NCBI GenBank assembly: GCA_030147425.1
Contig: JASKZW010000115.1
Span: 1-6,528, forward strand
Origin: Tissierellales bacterium
Lineage (GTDB): Bacteria; Bacillota_A; Clostridia; Tissierellales; JASKZW01
DNA length: 6,528 nt
Direction: 5' to 3'
The notes under the pieces were generated by a model. The model was not told the origin of the DNA, ran no database searches, and saw nothing but the letters and a program-made list of their open reading frames with translations. Positions within the stretch are counted from its first letter, which is position 1. Every line of letters starts with the position of its first letter. Shown piece by piece: positions 1 through 5,069 of the stretch. Position numbers and translations under genes: made by a program.

Positions 1-5
1 AAGTC

Positions 6-1139
6 CTACATAAAATCTAGATAAACTTGATTTGATAAATCTCGTCCTTTGTCAGTAAATCTAATATATCCAGACTTTTCTTCTAGTAAATTTCTCTTCT
101 TATTTTTTTCTATTTCCTCTAAAAATAGATCCCTGATATCAACTTTAAACCTATCTACAAACCCTTTAAAGTTTATTCCTTCAGTTAATCTTAGGTTCAT
201 TATTATATATTCAAATATTTCTTCTTCCTTATTTATTTTTTCTATATTTTCTATAGGACATTCATCATTTTCTATTAATTTATAATATTCTTCTAGTCTA
301 GTAACATTTGAAAATCTCTTCCTATCCATATTTGAATGGGCCCCTAAACCTAAGCCTAAGTAAGGTTCTAATCTCCAATATTTTAAATTATGTCTCGATT
401 CCTTACCCCTCTTACAAAAGTTTGAAATTTCATAGTGCTGGTAGGCATTTTTTTCTAACAAAGCTATAGAATTGTAATACATATTTCTTTCTGCATTTTC
501 ATCTGCTAGTTTATAGTTACCCATTTTATATTCTTTATACAATTTTGTACCCTTTTCTAGAATTAAACTATAAAGAGAAATATGTTCAGGCTCTAGCAAA
601 ATAACTTCCTCTAAGCTTTCTTTTAAATATATATCTTCCTGCTGGGGTAGGTTAAACATTAAATCTATATTTACATTGTTAAATCCATAGTCCCTTACTA
701 GTTTATAACTATCTAAAAAAACTTCCTTAGTATGAGTCCTGCCTATAGTCCTTAATATTTCATTATTCATTGATTGTAAACCCATACTGATTCTATTAAT
801 TCCTGCTTGCCTATATATATTTAAATTCTCTTTCTTTATTGAATTAGGATTAGTTTCTATACTTATTTCAACATCCTGGGCTAATCTAAATACTTCTGAA
901 GTTTTTTCTAAGATTTTATAAATATCTTCTCCCTTTATAGCTGATGGTGTTCCTCCACCTATAAATATGCTATCTACTACATAATTATCATACTTATTTT
1001 GATATAATTCTATCTCCCTAATTAAATAATCTACATATTTCTTCTTATTATCCTCACTAGCTCTAAATGAAAGAAAATCACAATAGTAACACTTACTTTC
1101 ACAGAAAGGTATATGAATATATATGCCTAAAGTTTTCAT
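6..1139 (-). CDS. hemW: HemW, radical SAM haem chaperone (HemN-like, often misnamed coproporphyrinogen III oxidase)
   Basis: This is a complete 377-residue protein, the usual length for HemW. Near the N-terminus HIPFCESKCYYCDF (residues 9-22) carries the radical SAM CxxxCxxC cluster ligands C13, C17 and C20. The residue pattern after the third cysteine is DF, as in HemW, and not the extra cysteine of true HemN. Other family motifs are GGGTPS (61-66, SAM contact), ETNPNS (95-100), SMGLQS (118-123), YEISNF (236-241) and HNLKYW (250-255). A HemN C-terminal winged-helix-like domain follows (about 300-377). HemW proteins bind haem and a 4Fe-4S cluster and are thought to deliver haem to cytosolic or membrane enzymes; coproporphyrinogen oxidase activity is not expected. 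The ATG start has AAGGAGGA at 1146-1153, 7 nt away. It is the third gene of lepB-lepA-hemW, 51 bp after lepA, with a palindrome between them. In relatives hrcA follows; only five bases remain before the window edge. Confidence 0.95.
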   Translation of the reverse strand: MKTLGIYIHIPFCESKCYYCDFLSFRASEDNKKKYVDYLIREIELYQNKYDNYVVDSIFIGGGTPSAIKGEDIYKILEKTSEVFRLAQDVEISIETNPNSIKKENLNIYRQAGINRISMGLQSMNNEILRTIGRTHTKEVFLDSYKLVRDYGFNNVNIDLMFNLPQQEDIYLKESLEEVILLEPEHISLYSLILEKGTKLYKEYKMGNYKLADENAERNMYYNSIALLEKNAYQHYEISNFCKRGKESRHNLKYWRLEPYLGLGLGAHSNMDRKRFSNVTRLEEYYKLIENDECPIENIEKINKEEEIFEYIIMNLRLTEGINFKGFVDRFKVDIRDLFLEEIEKNKKRNLLEEKSGYIRFTDKGRDLSNQVYLDFM

Positions 1140-1162
1140 CTTTAATCCTCCTTATAAAGAAA

Positions 1163-1190
1163 ATTAATGCACACCTAGGTGTGCATTAAT
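1163..1190 (-). repeat. Perfect 28-bp palindrome between lepA and hemW; possible attenuating terminator or processing hairpin
   Basis: The arm ATTAATGCACACCT is followed directly by its exact reverse complement AGGTGTGCATTAAT, centred between 1176 and 1177. In RNA it can fold as a 12-bp stem closed by a CUAG tetraloop. Read on the minus strand it begins immediately after the lepA TAG (1191-1193) and is followed by TTTCTTTAT, a short interrupted U tract, then by the hemW ribosome binding site 9 nt downstream. The form fits a weak intrinsic terminator, an mRNA processing or stability hairpin, or a dimeric protein binding site. The sequence alone does not choose between them. No room for a separate hemW promoter exists between the hairpin and the hemW start, so some read-through is likely. 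Confidence 0.75.
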
Positions 1191-3002
1191 CTAATCTTCA
1201 TCATATTTTAAAACAGAAAGGAAGGCTTCCTGAGGAACTTCAACAGAACCTATTTGCCTCATTCTCTTCTTTCCTTCTTTTTGCTTTTCTAGTAATTTTT
1301 TCTTTCTTGATATATCTCCACCATAGCACTTAGCTAATACGTCTTTTCTAAGAGCCTTAACTGTTTCCCTAGCTATAATCTTTGATCCTATAGCTGCTTG
1401 AATAGGAACAGCAAACTGGTGCCTTGGTATTTCATCTTTTAACTTTTCTACTATAATTCTACCTCTTTCATAAGCCTTTTCCTCATGAACTATCATAGAC
1501 AAGGCATCTACTAATTCTCCATTTATTAAAATATCTAATTTAACTAAGTTAGCCTGCTCATATCCCTTTAAATCATAGTCTAGAGATGCAAATCCCCTAG
1601 TCCTTGATTTTAAAGCATCAAAAAAGTCATAAATAACCTCATTTAAAGGTAGATCATAGTGGATTGATACTCTAGTTTCCTCTAAATACTCCATATTTAT
1701 AAATTCTCCACGCCTATTCTGGCACAATTCCATAATAGAACCTATATAGTCAGTTGGAGTCATTATGCTTGTAGAAACTATTGGCTCCTCCATATATTCT
1801 ATCTCAGTTTCATCTGGCATATTAGTAGGGTTTTGGATTTCCAGAACTTCTCCATCTTTTTTAATAACATTGTAAATAACACTTGGAGCTGTAGAAATAA
1901 TATTTAAATCAAATTCTCTTTCTAATCTTTCTTGTACTATCTCCATATGTAGTAGGCCTAGAAAACCACATCTAAAACCAAAACCTAAAGCTATTGAAGA
2001 CTCTGGCTCAAATACCAAGCTTGCATCATTAACCTGTAATTTCTCTAAGGCTTCCCTTACTGAATTATAGTCTTCTCCTTCTGCAGGATATACACCTGAA
2101 TAAACCATAGGAACTACATCTTTATATCCTGGAAGAGACTCATCTGTTGGATTGTCTTTATCAGTCATAGTATCTCCTACTTTAGCATCCTGGATATTCT
2201 TTATGTTTGCAACAACATATCCAACGTCTCCGGCTTCTAAAGCATCTACTGCTTGCTGTTTGGACTGGGTTACCCCAACTTCAACTACCTCATAAGACTT
2301 ATCAGTTGCCATTAATTTAATATGCATACCTGGCTTTACTCTTCCTTCAACTACTCTTATAAAAGATACTACACCCTTATAGCTATCGTAATAAGAATCA
2401 AATATTAAAGCCTTTAAAGGTCCTTCCTTATCTCCCTTAGGGGCAGGAATTTTTTCAACAATATCTTCTAAAACAGCCTCTATATTAATTCCATCTTTTG
2501 CTGAAATTAAGGGTGCATCAGATGCATCTATTCCTAAAACATCTTCTATCTCCTTTTTAACTTCCTCTGGCCTAGCTCCTGGCAGGTCAATTTTATTAAT
2601 TACCGGAACTATTTCCAGATCCTGTTCCAAGGCTAGGTAAACATTAGCTAAAGTTTGGGCCTCAATTCCCTGTGTTGCGTCTACAATTAAAATCGCACCT
2701 TCACATGCTGCTAAGGATCTGGAGACCTCATAGTTAAAATCTACATGTCCTGGAGTATCTATTAAGTTTAGTCTATAATTTTCCCCGTCCTTATATTTAT
2801 AGTTTAATTGAACATTTTTTAACTTTATTGTTATTCCACGTTCCTTCTCTAGATCCATACTATCTAGTATACGACTTTCCATTTCCCTTTCACTTACCGT
2901 CTCTGTTGCTTCTATTAATCTATCTGCAAGTGTAGACTTACCATGGTCTATATGGGCTATTATAGAAAAATTCCTTATATTTTCTTGTTTAATTTTTTCC
3001 AT
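1191..3002 (-). CDS. lepA: LepA / elongation factor 4, translational GTPase
   Basis: This is a full-length (603-residue) LepA. The GTPase domain shows G1 AHIDHGKS (16-23), G2 RGIT (55-58), G3 DTPGH (82-86), G4 NKID (136-139) and G5 SAK (167-169). EF-G-like domains II, III and V follow. The LepA-specific C-terminal domain is recognisable by [19 protein letters not shown] and ends in [17 protein letters not shown]. LepA lacks the EF-G domain IV. Family work assigns it back-translocation on stalled ribosomes and a role in 30S subunit assembly; it is cytoplasmic and partly membrane associated. The ATG start has AAGGAGG at 3009-3015, 6 nt away, and the protein starts as LepA proteins usually do, a short stretch before [10 protein letters not shown]. 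It lies only 21 bp after lepB, so the two are almost certainly co-transcribed. All key residues are present and nothing appears broken. Confidence 0.98.
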   Translation of the reverse strand: MEKIKQENIRNFSIIAHIDHGKSTLADRLIEATETVSEREMESRILDSMDLEKERGITIKLKNVQLNYKYKDGENYRLNLIDTPGHVDFNYEVSRSLAACEGAILIVDATQGIEAQTLANVYLALEQDLEIVPVINKIDLPGARPEEVKKEIEDVLGIDASDAPLISAKDGINIEAVLEDIVEKIPAPKGDKEGPLKALIFDSYYDSYKGVVSFIRVVEGRVKPGMHIKLMATDKSYEVVEVGVTQSKQQAVDALEAGDVGYVVANIKNIQDAKVGDTMTDKDNPTDESLPGYKDVVPMVYSGVYPAEGEDYNSVREALEKLQVNDASLVFEPESSIALGFGFRCGFLGLLHMEIVQERLEREFDLNIISTAPSVIYNVIKKDGEVLEIQNPTNMPDETEIEYMEEPIVSTSIMTPTDYIGSIMELCQNRRGEFINMEYLEETRVSIHYDLPLNEVIYDFFDALKSRTRGFASLDYDLKGYEQANLVKLDILINGELVDALSMIVHEEKAYERGRIIVEKLKDEIPRHQFAVPIQAAIGSKIIARETVKALRKDVLAKCYGGDISRKKKLLEKQKEGKKRMRQIGSVEVPQEAFLSVLKYDED

Positions 3003-3023
3003 CCTAGTCCTCCTTAAATTTCT

Positions 3024-3566
3024 TTATTTTAATCTTCCAAAACGCTTATCAAAGGGATAAAATCTAAAGTTTGCAATTCCCTTAACTGTTTCAACTGGTA
3101 TAGGTCCATAGACTCTACCGTCTGTACTTGCTCCTGGATTCCTATTATCACCCATTACAAAAATATAACCTTCAGGTACAAGCCAGGTATTTTCATAGTC
3201 ATAATAGGTATATGCATCCTTATCTATATAGGGTTCATCTAATTCCTTACCATTTAGATATACTTGACCATCTAATATAGAAACTTCATCTCCCTCTACT
3301 CCTATGACTCTTTTTATATAGTCCTTATCCTTTTCTATAGGGGATTCATGTATAACTATTTGCCCTCTTTCAGGTTTTTTAAAGTATAAAGTTACTTTCT
3401 GAGCAAATAGCCTATCTCCTTCATAAAGTGTTGGCTCCATAGATATTCCTACTACATAAGTAGTATTGAATATAAATGTTTTTATAAAGAATGCTAAAAT
3501 CACGGCCCATAGTATACTAAAAGTCCATTCTTTCACTTCCCTTAATATTGCTTTCCCTTCTGCCAT
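3024..3566 (-). CDS. lepB: Type I signal peptidase (leader peptidase)
   Basis: This 180-residue protein has the size and single-anchor layout of Gram-positive SipS-type enzymes. A short cytoplasmic N-terminus is followed by one membrane segment (about 14-33). The catalytic serine is S42 in GISMEPTL (box B), and the general base is K85 in DYIKRVIG (box D). Box E is GDNRNPGASTDGR (139-151), keeping the Ser (S147) and Asp (D149) that support the dyad in E. coli. Box E has two more residues between GDNR and the serine than E. coli GDNRDNSADSR, and Gly replaces the second Ser. The enzyme removes signal peptides from exported proteins on the outer face of the membrane. The ATG start has AAGGGGGA at 3574-3581. 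It is the first gene of the lepB-lepA-hemW unit, behind the promoter at 3612-3640. It lies where gpr and spoIIP sit in many spore-formers. Other signal peptidase paralogues may exist elsewhere in the genome, so the symbol (lepB or sip) is a convention. Confidence 0.96.
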   Translation of the reverse strand: MAEGKAILREVKEWTFSILWAVILAFFIKTFIFNTTYVVGISMEPTLYEGDRLFAQKVTLYFKKPERGQIVIHESPIEKDKDYIKRVIGVEGDEVSILDGQVYLNGKELDEPYIDKDAYTYYDYENTWLVPEGYIFVMGDNRNPGASTDGRVYGPIPVETVKGIANFRFYPFDKRFGRLK

Positions 3567-3590
3567 TTACTTGTCCCCCTTAGACCTATT

Positions 3591-3632
3591 TTATCTATAA
3601 ATCATATTAATAGTATATACAATTATAGATAA
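3591..3632. repeat. Operator-like inverted repeat spanning the lepB promoter
   Basis: TTATCTATAA (3591-3600) and TTATAGATAA (3623-3632) are exact reverse complements separated by 22 bp. The half-site centres are 32 bp apart, close to three helical turns, so both would face the same side of the DNA. One arm lies inside the -35/-10 spacer of the lepB promoter and the other just downstream of its likely transcription start, with the -10 box in the middle. Because the first arm would be upstream of the transcript, this could act only at the DNA level, for example as a repressor site. The region is extremely AT-rich, so a chance repeat of this length is quite possible. Confidence 0.4.
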
Positions 3633-3640
3633 TATGTAAA
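3612..3640 (-). promoter_or_regulatory. Sigma-A type promoter for lepB-lepA-hemW
   Basis: On the minus strand the -35 box TTTACA (3635-3640, 5 of 6 consensus) and the -10 box TATACT (3612-3617, 5 of 6) are separated by exactly 17 bp. The start of transcription would be near 3605, giving a leader of about 38 nt before the lepB ATG. A perfect TATAAT also occurs at 3622-3627 but has no -35 box at a suitable distance. Confidence 0.7.
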
Positions 3641-3670
3641 CTTTTTATATTGGCTTTTATATCCTAAACC

Positions 3671-3699
3671 TTGATTTTTTACCTCCTTCATGATAGTAT
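3671..3699 (+). promoter_or_regulatory. Extended -10 promoter for rpsT
   Basis: TTGATT (3671-3676) lies 17 bp before TAGTAT (3694-3699), which is preceded by TGA to make an extended -10 element TGATAGTAT (3691-3699). Transcription would start near 3706, leaving a leader of only about 24 nt before the rpsT TTG. TATTAT at 3697-3702 is an alternative -10 but would need a 20-bp spacer. The -35 boxes of this promoter and the lepB promoter are 30 bp apart, back to back. Confidence 0.6.
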
Positions 3700-3716
3700 T
3701 ATTTTGTTAATGTTAT

Positions 3717-3723
3717 GGAGGTG
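3717..3723 (+). promoter_or_regulatory. rpsT ribosome binding site that fixes the TTG start
   Basis: GGAGGTG lies 6 nt before TTG at 3730-3732. An in-frame ATG at 3715 overlaps this site and has no ribosome binding site of its own upstream, so it cannot be the main start. Confidence 0.85.
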
Positions 3724-3729
3724 ATAGTT

Positions 3730-3996
3730 TTGGCAAATATTAAATCTGCAAAGAAAAGAATAAGAGTTACTGAAAGAAAAACAGCTGTTAACAAGGTAAG
3801 AAGAACTGAGTTAAAAACTTACATTAAAAAGTTAGAAACAGCTTTAGCAAATGAAGAAGTTGATCAAGCAGAAGAATTATTAAGAGTTGTTGACAAAAAA
3901 TTAAAAAAGGCAACTCACAAAAATATTATTCATAAAAATGCAGCTTCTAGAAGATTAAGTAAATACACTAAACAATTAAATGCTATAAAACAATAA
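3730..3996 (+). CDS. rpsT: 30S ribosomal protein S20
   Basis: From the TTG start this is an 88-residue, strongly basic protein, the normal length for bS20. The N-terminus MANIKSAKKRIR and the C-terminal stretch HKNAASRRLSKYTKQLN are the characteristic ends of the family. S20 is a three-helix bundle that binds 16S rRNA near the bottom of the 30S subunit early in assembly. The start was moved from the in-frame ATG at 3715 because that ATG is part of the GGAGGTG ribosome binding site and would add five residues (MEVIV) not found in S20. E. coli rpsT also begins with UUG, and there the codon matters for autogenous control; whether that applies here is inference. It is monocistronic: its own promoter lies upstream and a strong terminator starts right after its TAA. 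Its orientation opposite to holA and to the lepA side is the usual Firmicutes arrangement. Confidence 0.97.
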   Translation: MANIKSAKKRIRVTERKTAVNKVRRTELKTYIKKLETALANEEVDQAEELLRVVDKKLKKATHKNIIHKNAASRRLSKYTKQLNAIKQ

Positions 3997-4025
3997 TAAA
4001 AACTTCGGATTTACCGAAGTTTTTA
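3997..4025. terminator. Bidirectional intrinsic terminator between rpsT and holA
   Basis: The arms 3997-4008 and 4014-4025 pair over 12 bp, with ACTTCGG and CCGAAGT as the stable core, around a 5-nt loop ATTTA. Runs of T flank the core on both strands: TTTTTAGTTTT on the plus strand after rpsT, and TTTTTATTATT on the minus strand after holA. The hairpin starts directly after the rpsT stop and ends three bases before the holA stop, so it serves both converging genes. Confidence 0.93.
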
Positions 4026-4028
4026 GTT

Positions 4029-5069
4029 TTATAGACTACATAATTTTACTATTAAAAGTTCTAGGGCTAATCTGTCCTTGTACTTACCTGTCTTTATATT
4101 CCTATCTGCTTCTAAAGCTAGTCCTATATAATTTTCTAATTGTTCAACTTGAAACTTAGATACTTCTTTTAAAAGTTTATTATACTCAAAATAAGATAGG
4201 CCTAGCTTTTTTCTTGCTGCATTATCACTATAGCCCTTTAACTTTAATAATTTTATATTAAGAATATTCCTTAACTGTCGACTTATCATATGTAATATAA
4301 ATAAAGGTGCCTTTCCTCCTAAATATATTTCAGTGTAAATATCTATTGCTTCCCTAGCCTTTCTTTTACTTATGCTGTCTAAAAGCTTAAAAATATTAAG
4401 TTCTAAACTTTCAACTATTACGCTGTCTATTATAGATTTATCTACATTTCCTCCCTGACCTAAATAACTTACTATCTTATCTAATTCATTTTCAATATCA
4501 TAGAGATTTTTTTCCAATTGATTATCTAAATAACTAGTTTTTTCCACTAAATAGTGTAGGTCTGTATTATTTATAGTTAAGTCATATTTAGATAAATAAT
4601 TTTTTATCCAGGATTTAAACTCTCCCATATTAAGTTTTTCCATTTCATATACTTGACCAAACTTATTTATATCCTTATATAAACCATTGTTTTTCCTAAT
4701 ACTATCTAGCTTTTCAACAATTATTAAGACATTATCCGGACTTATTTTTCCTATATAATCCCTCAAATTTTCTACAGACTCTTTTTTCTTCTTATCCATT
4801 TGATTAGCAGACTTAAAAAGATCTGCATTATTTATAAGTACTAATTTTTTCTCTGCCATAAATGGAAGAGTTTCACAAGCATTATATACTCCTTCAAATG
4901 TAAAGTTTTCCAAGGAAAACTCATTATAATTTAAACTTTCTAATCCTGGGCTTAAATAACTTTTCTTTATTCTCCTTAAAAAATCATCTATAAGATAGTC
5001 CTCCTCACCATAAATAAGGCATGGACTTTCCATATTCTTTATTGATTTAACTTTTTCTTTATAAGTCAA
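4029..5069 (-). CDS. holA: DNA polymerase III delta subunit (clamp-loader wrench)
   Basis: From the TTG start this is a 346-residue protein, the usual length for HolA/YqeN. Family hallmarks are the N-terminal CLIYGEEDYLIDDF (17-30), LPFMAEKKLVLINNADLF (68-85), DNVLIIVEKLD (112-122) and the C-terminal collar domain with ISRQLRNIL (262-270) and LEADRNIKTGK (319-329). As in the family, there is no Walker A loop: delta does not bind ATP itself but opens the beta sliding clamp within the clamp loader. An in-frame GTG at 5076-5078 would add three residues, but it lies inside the AGAGGTG site that precedes the TTG at 5067-5069 by 6 nt, so the TTG is preferred. The gene overlaps the end of comEC by 11 bp, which suggests translational coupling, and is read from the same transcript. 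It ends at the shared terminator. Low sequence conservation is normal for delta; motifs and location make the call firm. Confidence 0.93.
   Translation of the reverse strand: MTYKEKVKSIKNMESPCLIYGEEDYLIDDFLRRIKKSYLSPGLESLNYNEFSLENFTFEGVYNACETLPFMAEKKLVLINNADLFKSANQMDKKKKESVENLRDYIGKISPDNVLIIVEKLDSIRKNNGLYKDINKFGQVYEMEKLNMGEFKSWIKNYLSKYDLTINNTDLHYLVEKTSYLDNQLEKNLYDIENELDKIVSYLGQGGNVDKSIIDSVIVESLELNIFKLLDSISKRKAREAIDIYTEIYLGGKAPLFILHMISRQLRNILNIKLLKLKGYSDNAARKKLGLSYFEYNKLLKEVSKFQVEQLENYIGLALEADRNIKTGKYKDRLALELLIVKLCSL

Noticed and set aside
49..285. Open frame of 78 codons on the plus strand opposite hemW
   Set aside because: It lies wholly inside the well-supported hemW on the other strand, is rich in Ser/Phe/Ile as expected from antisense of AT-rich DNA, and shows no recognisable protein.
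6..1139. Naming the first gene hemN or oxygen-independent coproporphyrinogen III oxidase
   Set aside because: The residue pattern CxxxCxxCDF lacks the extra cysteine of HemN, the HNxxYW motif and the position after lepA are typical of HemW.
3681..3688. ACCTCCTT on the plus strand, which is a perfect AAGGAGGT ribosome binding site on the minus strand and also resembles the 16S rRNA anti-Shine-Dalgarno tail
   Set aside because: No ATG, GTG or TTG follows at a usable distance on the minus strand, the site is upstream of the lepB promoter, and on the plus strand it is merely the spacer of the rpsT promoter.
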